A stretch of 7,411 bases of DNA from an uncultured Clostridia bacterium (GCA_945875045.1 CAMCIX010000071.1:1-7411); one strand, 5' to 3'. Shown: positions 1 through 7,003, counted from the first letter of the stretch. The notes: generated from the sequence alone by a model not told the origin. Made by a program: numbers and translations.

Positions 1-990
1 GTAAACGGTGAATTCAGAACCCGCATTAATCCCGAAACCGGAGAAGAAGAGGAATTCTTCCATTATGACTCATGGCATTTGAACGACGCGGTAATTAAAA
101 TCGTCTATAAAAACGGCGACTCTAAAATCACAAATATCAGCAATCAGATTGATGGATATTACGTATATTTTCCCGATAATCAATATAACGAGCCTTGGAC
201 TGTCGGCGGAGACAATTATATTACGGTTTCCTATCTCGGCTCAACCCTTCAAATGCCCGTCACCGTAGTTCCCAATCCCGTTGATCATATTGAACTTGTA
301 TCTGCTTCAAAGTATACATATATTGAAAACGTAAACGGTGAATTCAGAACCCGCATTAATCCCGAAACCGGAGAAGAAGAGGAATTCTTCCATTATGACT
401 CATGGCATTTGAACGACGCGGTAATTAAAATCGTCTATAAAAACGGCGACTCTAAAACCGCAAATGTCGATAGTATGGTTGACGAATATAGTATTTATTT
501 TACCGATAACCAATATGACAAGCCTTGGACTGTCGGAAGCGATAATTATGTTACTATTTCTTATCTCGGCTCAACCCTTCAAATGCCCGTCACCGTAGTT
601 CCGAACCCTGTTGATCATATCGAGGTTGTGTCTGCATCAGAATATACCTATATCGAAAATGTAAATGGATATTTCACTTCACGCTATAATCCTCAAACGC
701 AAAAAGATGAAAAATTCTTCTATTATTACACATCGTATCCGGGTGACATGGTAATAAAAATCGTCTATAAAAACGGCACAAGTAAAACCGCAAATGTCGG
801 TAGTATGGTTGACGAATACTTTATTGATTATAATCATAATCAGTATAACAAGCCTTGGACGGTAGGGGGCGACAATTATATTACGATTTCCTATCTCGGC
901 GCTGAGCTTCAAATCCCCGTCACGGTAACGCCAAACCCCGTGGATTATATCGAGATTAATTCTGCACCAACAAGAGAATATATTTACGGT
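1..990 (+). repeat. Tandem 330-bp coding repeats, three copies (1-330, 331-660, 661-990)
   Basis: The period is exactly 330 bp, or 110 codons, so each copy keeps the reading frame and encodes one Ig-like unit. Copies 1 and 2 are identical over 127 bp (1-127 and 331-457) and again over 41 bp (232-272 and 562-602). Between those blocks they differ a good deal. There copy 2 resembles copy 3 instead: 453-488 and 783-818 differ at one base in 36. Copy 1 may be preceded by further copies outside the contig. Confidence 0.93.
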
Positions 991-2043
991 GATGTAGACT
1001 TCGGCTATTATGACGAGAACGGTAACTATCATCTTTACCCCAATGATTTTACAGGTCTTTCCTTTACTGTTCATTACAAAGACGGTTCCCACGTCACGTT
1101 TTCTCATAATGATATTGATGAAAAAGATAAAATCAACGGCTACAATTGTCAAATTGCTCTTGATAACTTTAATCAGGAAATCGGGGATAATAAGGTGACC
1201 TTTAGTTATATGGGCAAAAGCGCTGATTATACTGTAAAGCTAAAAAAATCGTCCGTAGCTTCAATTGAACTCGTCAAAGCTCCTGACAAAACAGGATATT
1301 CAAATTGGTTTGATGCCGATTTTATAGGAGCAGAGTTTAAAATAACCTTTACAGACGGTTCAAGCACCCTTGTCATAGTTACCGAAGAAAACTCATTTTA
1401 TAAGAATAGTGAGTATGGCAATCCTGCTTGTTGTATCAACGTTAACGGTTACACATTAATGATAGAACCGGTTTATGGCGAAGAAGGATTATCTTATAGG
1501 GCATATTATCTCGGACAGATGTGCATAATAGACTGTATAGACTTTAAGGGCAGAGAGGAAGTCACTTCTTTAGAGATTAAAAACTTTTCGCCTGACGGCG
1601 ACGGAATGGTTGTAACCGTCACATATGCGGGCGGCAAAACGCAAACCCTTACATTGAATACTGTTTTCTTTGAAGAATCTGTTGATTGGTCTTCCGGATA
1701 CGCAAGAACCTCCGAAGGAATTATGTATTTCAGCATGGAATGCTATTACAAAGGTGCAACAAAAATATACTCGGTCTATATGTTGGGTACAAACGATGAG
1801 ATTGAAGAAGAAACCGCGCTGATAGGCGACATTAACAAAGACGGTATAATTGATATTAGGGACTTGGTACGTCTCAAAAAAATAGTCGCAGGTCTAACAA
1901 AAGAAGGCGCAGATGTCGCAGACCTTGACGGAAACGGCAGAGTTGAGTCGGCTGATCTGATTATTATGCGTAAATATTTATTGGGAATAGATGTCAACAT
2001 TGGAGGCGGAGAAGTGACAGTAACCCCCGCAAACAGCATATAA
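1..2043 (+). CDS. Dockerin-containing protein with tandem bacterial Ig-like repeats (5' partial)
   Basis: The frame is open from base 1, so the N-terminus, any signal peptide and any catalytic module are missing; 680 residues remain. An apparent start at base 79 is an internal TTG inside a repeat and not a real start. Residues 1-330 are three 110-residue repeats with motifs such as VIKIVYKNG, PWTVG, ISYLG and PVTV, resembling Big_3-type bacterial Ig-like domains with an extra insertion. Residues from 331 to about 600 hold more diverged units (VHYKDGS, VTFSYMG, ITFTDGS, VTYAGGKTQTL). Residues 610-664 form a type I dockerin with two calcium loops: D610, N612, D614, D618, D621 and D641, D643, N645, E649, D652. 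A 16-residue tail follows. By family knowledge a dockerin binds a cohesin on a scaffoldin or cell-surface anchor outside the cell. No enzyme domain is visible, so an adhesin-like, structural or carbohydrate-related role remains open. The gene is clearly A+T-richer than the heat-shock operon next to it. Confidence 0.88.
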   Translation, partial: VNGEFRTRINPETGEEEEFFHYDSWHLNDAVIKIVYKNGDSKITNISNQIDGYYVYFPDNQYNEPWTVGGDNYITVSYLGSTLQMPVTVVPNPVDHIELVSASKYTYIENVNGEFRTRINPETGEEEEFFHYDSWHLNDAVIKIVYKNGDSKTANVDSMVDEYSIYFTDNQYDKPWTVGSDNYVTISYLGSTLQMPVTVVPNPVDHIEVVSASEYTYIENVNGYFTSRYNPQTQKDEKFFYYYTSYPGDMVIKIVYKNGTSKTANVGSMVDEYFIDYNHNQYNKPWTVGGDNYITISYLGAELQIPVTVTPNPVDYIEINSAPTREYIYGDVDFGYYDENGNYHLYPNDFTGLSFTVHYKDGSHVTFSHNDIDEKDKINGYNCQIALDNFNQEIGDNKVTFSYMGKSADYTVKLKKSSVASIELVKAPDKTGYSNWFDADFIGAEFKITFTDGSSTLVIVTEENSFYKNSEYGNPACCINVNGYTLMIEPVYGEEGLSYRAYYLGQMCIIDCIDFKGREEVTSLEIKNFSPDGDGMVVTVTYAGGKTQTLTLNTVFFEESVDWSSGYARTSEGIMYFSMECYYKGATKIYSVYMLGTNDEIEEETALIGDINKDGIIDIRDLVRLKKIVAGLTKEGADVADLDGNGRVESADLIIMRKYLLGIDVNIGGGEVTVTPANSI

Positions 2044-2056
2044 TAAAATCTTAAAG

Positions 2057-2104
2057 TAAGCCTTTTTGCGGTATTCTACCGTATGGCTTAACCTATTCAT
2101 TTTT
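2057..2104 (+). terminator. Probable rho-independent terminator of the dockerin gene
   Basis: This lies 13 bases after the TAA stop. The outer stem TAAGCC (2057-2062) pairs with GGCTTA (2085-2090). The inner stem CGGTA (2069-2073) pairs with TACCG (2077-2081). They are separated by an asymmetric internal loop, and a T run follows at 2100-2104. The broken stem and the delayed T run make this weaker than a textbook terminator. Confidence 0.5.
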
Positions 2105-2128
2105 GAACATGTGATAAAACACGAAATA

Positions 2129-2166
2129 ATAACCCCCGATAGGATTATCCTCTTATCGGGGGTTAT
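2129..2166. terminator. Strong hairpin between convergent genes, likely bidirectional terminator
   Basis: A 13-bp perfect stem (2129-2141 with 2154-2166, core AACCCCCGATA / TATCGGGGGTT) extends by about three more pairs including one G-U, leaving a 6-base loop. It sits 5 bases beyond the dnaJ stop on the minus strand and 85 bases beyond the dockerin-gene stop on the plus strand. Flanks are A+T-rich on both sides but lack a long uninterrupted T run. It probably ends the heat-shock operon and may serve both directions. Confidence 0.75.
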
Positions 2167-2171
2167 ATATA

Positions 2172-3320
2172 TTATTCATTAAAAAAATCCTTGATTTTAT
2201 CGGTAAAGCTTTTGCGCTTTTTATAGTTTTTATCGTCGGTTGCCTTGTCGAACTCCTTAAGCTTATCCTTTTGCGCCTTAGTAAGCTCCTTTGGCACCTC
2301 GACCGTTATCTTTACATACTGGTCGCCCTTGCCCGAATAGTTAAGCCGCTGAATACCCTTTCCGCGAAGCTTAAATTCATCGCCCGGCTGAGTACCCTCG
2401 TGAATGGTGAATTTCACCTTTCCGTCAAGTGTAGGTACAACTATTTCGTCGCCCAGAGCCGCCTGGGTAAAGGTAATCGGAATTTCGCAGTAAACGTCAT
2501 AGCCCCTGCGCTCAAAAATCGGGTGAGGACGGACGTTGACGTTTATCCTAAGGTCGCCTGCGGGACCGCCGTTTACTCCCGCGTCGCCGCCGCCGCGAAG
2601 ATTAATGACCTGTCCGTCGTCAATTCCCGCGGGAATATCCACATTCTGTTCGACGGTGTGGCGTATTCTGCCCTTACCCGCGCAGGTGTGGCAGGGCTTG
2701 TCGATAATCTTGCCGCTGCCGTGGCAGTTGTTGCAGACCTGTTGGGTCTGCATAACTCCAAAGGGTGTGCGCTGGGTTGTGGCGACCTGACCCGTGCCGT
2801 GGCAAACAGGACAGGTTTTGGGGCTGGTTCCCTTTTCCGCTCCGCTACCGCCGCATTCCTTGCAGTTTTCAATCTTTGTAACCCTGACGGTCTTTTTACA
2901 GCCCTTAGCCGCCTCCTCAAAGGAAATATTGACCGCCGCCGCGGTGTCGTTTCCGCGCCTCGGTGCGTTGGGGTTAGCTCTTCTGCCCCCTCCGAAGCCG
3001 CCGCCGAAAATAGAGCTGAATATATCGCCCAAATCGTCGAAATCGCCCGTAAATCCGCCGCCGTAGGCGCCGCCCGCGCCGAAGTTAGGGTCTACACCCT
3101 CGGGACCGAACTGGTCGTAGCGCGCCCGCTTTTCCTTATCGGAAAGCACCTCGTAAGCCTCGTTTACCTCTTTAAACTTCTTCTCGGCCTCCTTGTCGCC
3201 GGGGTTTAAATCGGGGTGATATTTTTTTGCCGCCTTGCGGTATGCTTTTTTGAGGTCGTCGTCCGACACCGACTTGTCAACGCCCAAAACCTCGTAATAA
3301 TCTCTTTTATCCTCAGCCAA
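2172..3320 (-). CDS. dnaJ: Chaperone protein DnaJ (Hsp40), TTG start
   Basis: This is the Hsp40 co-chaperone that delivers unfolded proteins to DnaK and stimulates its ATPase in the cytoplasm. It has 382 residues, a full family length. The J domain (about 5-70) contains HPD at 35-37, the motif that contacts DnaK. A Gly/Phe-rich linker (72-112) includes a DIF motif at 99-101. The zinc-binding region has four CxxCxGxG repeats starting at Cys153, Cys170, Cys196 and Cys210, which makes this a class A DnaJ. The substrate-binding C-terminal domains follow (about 225-345). The start codon is TTG at 3320-3318. No in-frame ATG lies just upstream, and a TAGGAG box 8 bases ahead matches the spacing of the other operon genes. 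It is the last gene of the operon, 68 bases after dnaK, in a gap that holds a hairpin. A strong hairpin follows its stop. No frameshift or missing key residue is seen. Confidence 0.98.
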   Translation of the reverse strand: MAEDKRDYYEVLGVDKSVSDDDLKKAYRKAAKKYHPDLNPGDKEAEKKFKEVNEAYEVLSDKEKRARYDQFGPEGVDPNFGAGGAYGGGFTGDFDDLGDIFSSIFGGGFGGGRRANPNAPRRGNDTAAAVNISFEEAAKGCKKTVRVTKIENCKECGGSGAEKGTSPKTCPVCHGTGQVATTQRTPFGVMQTQQVCNNCHGSGKIIDKPCHTCAGKGRIRHTVEQNVDIPAGIDDGQVINLRGGGDAGVNGGPAGDLRINVNVRPHPIFERRGYDVYCEIPITFTQAALGDEIVVPTLDGKVKFTIHEGTQPGDEFKLRGKGIQRLNYSGKGDQYVKITVEVPKELTKAQKDKLKEFDKATDDKNYKKRKSFTDKIKDFFNE

Positions 3321-3328
3321 AGCAATTT

Positions 3329-3334
3329 CTCCTA
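3329..3334 (-). promoter_or_regulatory. dnaJ ribosome binding site, supports TTG start
   Basis: On the minus strand this reads TAGGAG, with 8 bases between it and the TTG at 3320. The spacing equals that of dnaK and of the preferred hrcA start, which is why TTG is accepted as the initiator. Confidence 0.85.
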
Positions 3335-3354
3335 CAAATATGTTAATAGCCTAC

Positions 3355-3375
3355 GGCGGGAGCCTTGCCCCCGCC
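3355..3375 (-). promoter_or_regulatory. GC-rich hairpin in the dnaK-dnaJ intergenic region
   Basis: On the minus strand GGCGGGGGC, AAG, GCTCCCGCC folds into a 9-bp stem with one G-U pair and a 3-base loop. It lies 13 bases after the dnaK stop and about 20 bases before the dnaJ ribosome binding site. No T run follows, so it is not a standard terminator. A role as an mRNA stabiliser, processing site or partial attenuator is inference. Confidence 0.6.
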
Positions 3376-3388
3376 TACGCTTTTTTAA

Positions 3389-5227
3389 TTACTGTTTATT
3401 GCTGTCGTCAACGTCGGTGTAGTCCGCCTCGTAAACATTCGGGTCGCCGCCCTGCTGTGCGCCGCCCGCCTGTGCGTTAGGGTCGCCCTGCGGGTTAGCC
3501 GCCTTGTAAACCTTCTCGCTTACCGCGAAAAGCTCCTTTTGCAGCTCCTCCTGCTTAGCCTTGATAGCCTCGATATCCTCGCCCTTAAGAGCCTCCTTAA
3601 GAGCTTCCTTAGCCGCGTCAATCTTAGCCTTTTCGTCGGCGGAAAGCTTATCGCCGAACTCGTTTACGGTTTTTTCGGTCTGATAAATCATCTGGTCGGC
3701 GTTGTTGCGGATGTCTACCGATTCGCGGCGCTTTTTATCCTCCGCGGCATACTGCTCCGCCTCCTTAACCGCCTTGTCAATGTCCTCCTTAGACATATTG
3801 GTGTTGGAGGTAATTGTGATGTTGTTCTCCTTACCCGTGCCTAAGTCCTTCGCCGAAACGTGAACGATACCGTTTGCGTCTATATCAAAGGTAACCTCAA
3901 TCTGGGGGATTCCGCGAGGAGCGGGAGCAATGCCGTCAAGGTGGAATACACCCAAGGTCTTATTGTCCTTAGCAAACTCGCGCTCGCCCTGTAAAACGTG
4001 TACCTCAACCGAGGTCTGACCGTCCGCCGCGGTTGAGAAAATCTGGCTCTTCTTAGCGGGGATGGTGGTGTTGCGGTCGATAACCTTTGTGGAAACGCCG
4101 CCCATAGTCTCGATACCCAGTGAAAGCGGAGTAACATCCAAAAGCAGAAGTCCCTTAACGTCGCCGCCTAAAACGCCCGCCTGCAAGGACGCGCCGATAG
4201 CAACGCACTCGTCGGGGTTGATACCCTTAAAGGGCTCCTTGCCCATGAAGTTCTTAATAGCCTCCTGAACGGCGGGGATTCTTGAAGAACCGCCTACCAT
4301 AAGAACCTTATTAATGTCGCTCTTGTTAAGTCCCGAATCGGAAAGCGCCTGACGTACAGGTCCCATAGTAGCGTCAACAAGGTCTGCGGTAAGCTCGTTG
4401 AACTTAGCCCTTGTAAGGGTGGTTTCAAAGTGCTTAGGACCTGTTGAATCTGCGGTGATAAAGGGGAGGTTAATGTCGGCGGTGGTCATACCCGAAAGGT
4501 CAATCTTAGCCTTTTCAGCCGCTTCCTTAATTCTCTGCATAGCCATTTTATCACCCGAAAGGTCGATGCCCTGCTCTGCCTTGAAGGTGCTTACAATATA
4601 ATCCATTACGCGCTTATCAAAGTCGTCGCCGCCGAGTCGGTTGTTACCCGCGGTAGCCAAAACCTCCTGAACGCCGTCGCCCATCTCGATGATAGATACA
4701 TCGAAGGTGCCGCCGCCTAAGTCGTAAACCATAACCTTCTGGTCGTCTTCCTTATCGATGCTGTAGGCAAGCGCCGCGGCGGTAGGCTCGTTTATAATAC
4801 GCTTAACCTCAAGACCGGCTATCTTGCCCGCGTCCTTAGTAGCCTGACGCTGTGCGTCGGTAAAGTAGGCGGGAACGGTGATAACCGCCTCGGAAACGGT
4901 CTGACCGAGGTAGGCCTCGGCGTCCGCCTTAAGCTTTTGAAGAATGATTGCCGAAATCTCCTGCGGGGTGTACTTTTTTCCGTCAATCTCAACCGTGTGG
5001 GCAGTACCCATTTCACGCTTAATGGAGCTTATTGTGCGGTCGGGGTTGGTGATAGCCTGACGCTTTGCAACCTGACCTACCATTCTTTCGCCCGTCTTTG
5101 AAAAAGCAACTACCGACGGAGTGGTTCTCGCGCCCTCGGCGTTAGCGATAACCACAGGCTCGCCGCCCTCCATAACAGCTACACAAGAGTTTGTTGTACC
5201 TAAGTCAATACCTATAATTTTTCCCAT
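3389..5227 (-). CDS. dnaK: Chaperone protein DnaK (Hsp70)
   Basis: This is the ATP-dependent Hsp70 that binds and releases exposed hydrophobic segments of client proteins in the cytoplasm, working with DnaJ and GrpE. It has 612 residues, usual for Gram-positive DnaK, which lacks a short nucleotide-binding-domain segment found in proteobacterial forms. The nucleotide-binding domain (about 1-356) shows phosphate motif 1 (IDLGTTNS, 7-14), phosphate motif 2 ([14 protein letters not shown], 167-180) and the adenosine motif (VGGSSRIP, 311-318). The interdomain linker and start of the substrate domain read [15 protein letters not shown] (360-374). The helical lid follows from about 480, then a Gly/Gln-rich disordered tail (about 580-598) and an acidic end. 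The residue before the hydrophobic linker is Gly359 in VKG, where E. coli has Asp in VKD; this is minor. The ATG at 5227 has AGGAGG (5236-5241) 8 bases upstream. It lies 39 bases after grpE. Confidence 0.99.
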   Translation of the reverse strand: MGKIIGIDLGTTNSCVAVMEGGEPVVIANAEGARTTPSVVAFSKTGERMVGQVAKRQAITNPDRTISSIKREMGTAHTVEIDGKKYTPQEISAIILQKLKADAEAYLGQTVSEAVITVPAYFTDAQRQATKDAGKIAGLEVKRIINEPTAAALAYSIDKEDDQKVMVYDLGGGTFDVSIIEMGDGVQEVLATAGNNRLGGDDFDKRVMDYIVSTFKAEQGIDLSGDKMAMQRIKEAAEKAKIDLSGMTTADINLPFITADSTGPKHFETTLTRAKFNELTADLVDATMGPVRQALSDSGLNKSDINKVLMVGGSSRIPAVQEAIKNFMGKEPFKGINPDECVAIGASLQAGVLGGDVKGLLLLDVTPLSLGIETMGGVSTKVIDRNTTIPAKKSQIFSTAADGQTSVEVHVLQGEREFAKDNKTLGVFHLDGIAPAPRGIPQIEVTFDIDANGIVHVSAKDLGTGKENNITITSNTNMSKEDIDKAVKEAEQYAAEDKKRRESVDIRNNADQMIYQTEKTVNEFGDKLSADEKAKIDAAKEALKEALKGEDIEAIKAKQEELQKELFAVSEKVYKAANPQGDPNAQAGGAQQGGDPNVYEADYTDVDDSNKQ

Positions 5228-5266
5228 AATAAATTCCTCCTGAAATGTGATTTTCTTAAATTTAAT

Positions 5267-5833
5267 TTAGTTCGCTACCTTGACCATTGCGTGACGAATT
5301 ATCGTGTCGCCCGTCTTGTAGCCCTTTTGCAAAACCTCGGCTATGACGTTTTCGCCCAAAGCTTCGTCCTCGATATGCATTACCGCCTCGTGAAGATTCG
5401 GGTCAAAGGCGTCGCCCTGTTTTGCGATTTCCTCAATGCCTAATTTTTCGGAAAGTCCCTCGAATTGCTTTATTATAAGCTCGATACCCTTAATGTAATC
5501 GGGGCTTTCCCTGTCCGCCTGAGCGGCGCGGTCAATGTTGTCGAGTATCGGCAAAAGCTGTTTTATTATTCCCGCTCTCGCGTACTCCGCAACCCCCGAC
5601 TTCTCGCGCTCGGTGCGTTTTTTGTAGTTATCGAACTCCGCCGCCGTGCGAAGCAGAATGTCATTTTTCTTATCGAGCTCCGCCTTAAGCTTTTCAAGCT
5701 CGGCTTCTTTTTTGGATTTCTTTTCCTTTTTTGCCGTTTTTTCCTCCGACTTTTCCTCCGTCTGCGGCTTAACCTCAGCCTCAGTCTCTGTCTTTTCGGC
5801 TTCGTTTTCCGTAATTTTGGTTTCCTCTGCCAC
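5267..5833 (-). CDS. grpE: Nucleotide exchange factor GrpE
   Basis: This protein releases ADP from DnaK and so resets the chaperone cycle; it acts as a cytoplasmic dimer. The acidic, Lys/Glu-rich N-terminus (about 1-45) is low complexity. A long helix or coiled coil with FDNYKKR follows to about residue 100. The C-terminal beta domain has FDPNLHEAV (143-151) and ends in AMVKVAN, as is typical. I choose GTG at 5833, giving 188 residues, because GGAGG (5844-5848) lies 10 bases upstream of it. An ATG at 5842-5840 would give 191 residues beginning MRRV, but it sits only 1 base from that GGAGG. It overlaps the hrcA stop, so coupled re-initiation there is still possible. The gene follows hrcA with almost no gap and precedes dnaK by 39 bases, so the three should be co-transcribed. 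The function is certain and the exact start is less so. Confidence 0.96.
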   Translation of the reverse strand: MAEETKITENEAEKTETEAEVKPQTEEKSEEKTAKKEKKSKKEAELEKLKAELDKKNDILLRTAAEFDNYKKRTEREKSGVAEYARAGIIKQLLPILDNIDRAAQADRESPDYIKGIELIIKQFEGLSEKLGIEEIAKQGDAFDPNLHEAVMHIEDEALGENVIAEVLQKGYKTGDTIIRHAMVKVAN

Positions 5834-5838
5834 TCGTC

Positions 5839-6873
5839 TCATTCCTCCATATCCTGCCCTGCCTCGGTCATAATGTCCGAAAGCCTTAAGGCTGTATATT
5901 CAACGACGGGGATTAGCCTGTCGTATGAAATCCTGTTAGGTCCGATAAGCGCCACAGCGCCCTTAAGTCTGTCCTTGCCGCCATATTTCGCGGCGATTAC
6001 GGTTTTGGAACTAAGCTCCCTAAAGCCCGTTTCGCTCCCGAAAACAACACCCAAGCCGCCGTTTATACCGCCGATTATTGATAGTATCGGCTCTTTAAGG
6101 CTTACAAGGGAAAGTATCCGCCGCGCCGCGGCTTCGCTTTCGCAGATATTGTAAAGCTCCGTCTCACCCGAAAGGCTTACGTCCGACTCCTCGATACTTG
6201 CCGCCGTCTCAAACAGCACCGACATAAAGGGGGATAAATCAAGCGAATCGCTTCCCGCGCTCGCTATAATGCTCTGCATATAGCCCTTTGTAAGCTCGGT
6301 CACAGGTCTTCCCTTGACCCTTTTTTCAACAAGCTCGCTGAATTTCAAAGCAAGCCCCGGCGTATATCCTAAGCCCGTGCGGAAAATTCGGCTTCGCGCC
6401 CTGCCGTCCTTCGTGATAAGCAAAAGCAGTACCGAATTTCGGCTGACGGGAATTAGCTCCGTGCGCCTTATTTCGGGGCTTGAGCCCGTACAAAAGCAGG
6501 TCACCGCGGGCAGTCCCGTAAGCTCCGACAAAAGCTCTCCCGCCATGCGCGGAATCGCCTCGGGCGCGGCGTGAAGATTTTTAAGCCCCGCGTCGATAAA
6601 CGCCTTATCGCTTTCCGAAATTTTATCAGGTCGCATTAGGGTATCAACATAAAGCTTAAAGCCACGGCTTGTGGGTATTCTCCCCGCCGAGGTGTGCGGC
6701 TGGGTTAAAAGTCCCAAATCACAAAGCTCGCTCATCTCGCTTCTGAGCGTGGCGGAGGACGGAGCGTTTTTGAGGAGTAGGGTCAGCGCCTTTGAGCCTA
6801 TCGGCTCGCCCGTTTTAATATAGGCGCTTGTAACCGCCGCCAAAACCGCCTGTTTTCTCGGTGACAGCTCCAT
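5839..6873 (-). CDS. hrcA: Heat-inducible transcription repressor HrcA
   Basis: HrcA binds CIRCE operators and represses chaperone operons, including its own. In the known Gram-positive model its activity depends on GroEL. From the ATG at 6873 it has 344 residues, a normal length. The winged-helix DNA-binding domain (about 1-75) has SSATLRSEM (39-47) as the recognition helix, followed by PHTSAGRIPT (59-68), a family signature. A GAF-like sensing and dimerisation domain follows. The C-terminal GPNRISYDRLIPVVEY (311-326) is also typical. A GTG at 6882 would add three residues, but it overlaps the GAGG ribosome binding site, whereas the ATG lies 8 bases from that site. It is the first gene of the operon. 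Its TGA (5841-5839) overlaps the upstream grpE start candidate as ATGA. A perfect CIRCE sits 32 bases upstream of the ATG, so autoregulation is expected. Confidence 0.97.
   Translation of the reverse strand: MELSPRKQAVLAAVTSAYIKTGEPIGSKALTLLLKNAPSSATLRSEMSELCDLGLLTQPHTSAGRIPTSRGFKLYVDTLMRPDKISESDKAFIDAGLKNLHAAPEAIPRMAGELLSELTGLPAVTCFCTGSSPEIRRTELIPVSRNSVLLLLITKDGRARSRIFRTGLGYTPGLALKFSELVEKRVKGRPVTELTKGYMQSIIASAGSDSLDLSPFMSVLFETAASIEESDVSLSGETELYNICESEAAARRILSLVSLKEPILSIIGGINGGLGVVFGSETGFRELSSKTVIAAKYGGKDRLKGAVALIGPNRISYDRLIPVVEYTALRLSDIMTEAGQDMEE
5844..5848 (-). promoter_or_regulatory. grpE ribosome binding site inside the end of hrcA
   Basis: GGAGG on the minus strand lies within the last hrcA codons (M-E-E). 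It is 1 base from the ATG at 5842 and 10 bases from the GTG at 5833. Normal spacing favours the GTG as the grpE start. Confidence 0.7.
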
Positions 6874-6881
6874 CCGTTTCA

Positions 6882-6885
6882 CCTC
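6882..6885 (-). promoter_or_regulatory. hrcA ribosome binding site, decides the ATG start
   Basis: GAGG on the minus strand is 8 bases from the ATG at 6873. The GTG at 6882-6880 shares a base with this site and so cannot be properly spaced as a start. Confidence 0.8.
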
Positions 6886-6905
6886 TTATTTGATTGATTT
6901 ATGAT

Positions 6906-6932
6906 TTAGCACTCCCAAACTTCGAGTGCTAA
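6906..6932 (-). promoter_or_regulatory. CIRCE operator (HrcA binding site)
   Basis: This is a perfect match to the consensus inverted repeat: TTAGCACTC at 6906-6914, a 9-base spacer, and GAGTGCTAA at 6924-6932. It lies just downstream of the predicted transcription start and inside the hrcA leader, the usual place for repression of the hrcA-grpE-dnaK-dnaJ operon. In the RNA the two arms can also form a hairpin. Confidence 0.98.
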
Positions 6933-6940
6933 CGATTATT

Positions 6941-6968
6941 ATTATATGCACAAAATTCCAAAAGTCAA
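6941..6968 (-). promoter_or_regulatory. Sigma-A type promoter of the hrcA operon
   Basis: On the minus strand the -35 is TTGACT (6968-6963) and the -10 is TATAAT (6946-6941), with a 16-base spacer. The predicted start is near 6934, directly at the edge of CIRCE. This gives a leader of about 60 bases before the hrcA ATG. Upstream of the -35 is an A-rich stretch that could act as an UP element. Confidence 0.85.
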
Positions 6969-6986
6969 TACTTTTTTCAAATTTTC

Positions 6987-7003
6987 TTTGACTTTTCCTG
7001 ACC
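6987..7003 (-). promoter_or_regulatory. Possible CtsR box
   Basis: On the minus strand this reads GGTCAGG, AAA, AGTCAAA. The known CtsR operator is a direct heptad repeat, RGTCAAA-NAN-RGTCAAA. The second heptad fits fully, the spacer fits, and the first heptad has GG in place of the final AA. The site ends about 18 bases upstream of the -35. It is a candidate only: A+T-rich DNA gives such matches by chance, and ctsR is not in the window. Confidence 0.3.

Noticed and set aside
79..81. Translation start of the dockerin protein at base 79
   Set aside because: The codon is TTG inside an Ig repeat, the same codon recurs inside the frame at 409-411, no ribosome binding site precedes it, and the frame is open to base 1.
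1..990. CRISPR-like array
   Set aside because: The repeats are 330 bp, adjacent and protein-coding without spacers, so this is a domain duplication.
679..1152. Minus-strand open frame of 157 codons inside the Ig-repeat gene
   Set aside because: It is the complement of a repeat-bearing coding frame that runs uninterrupted to the dockerin, and it has no ribosome binding site or recognisable domain.
2271..3209. Long plus-strand open frame of 312 codons opposite dnaJ
   Set aside because: It lies wholly antisense to a full-length, clearly identified dnaJ. It has no family resemblance and is a by-product of the GC-biased codons on the other strand.
5465..6154. Plus-strand open frame of 229 codons across grpE and hrcA
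   Set aside because: It is antisense to two confirmed genes. Its hydrophobic Phe/Leu-rich stretch is the complement of the Lys/Glu-rich GrpE N-terminus.
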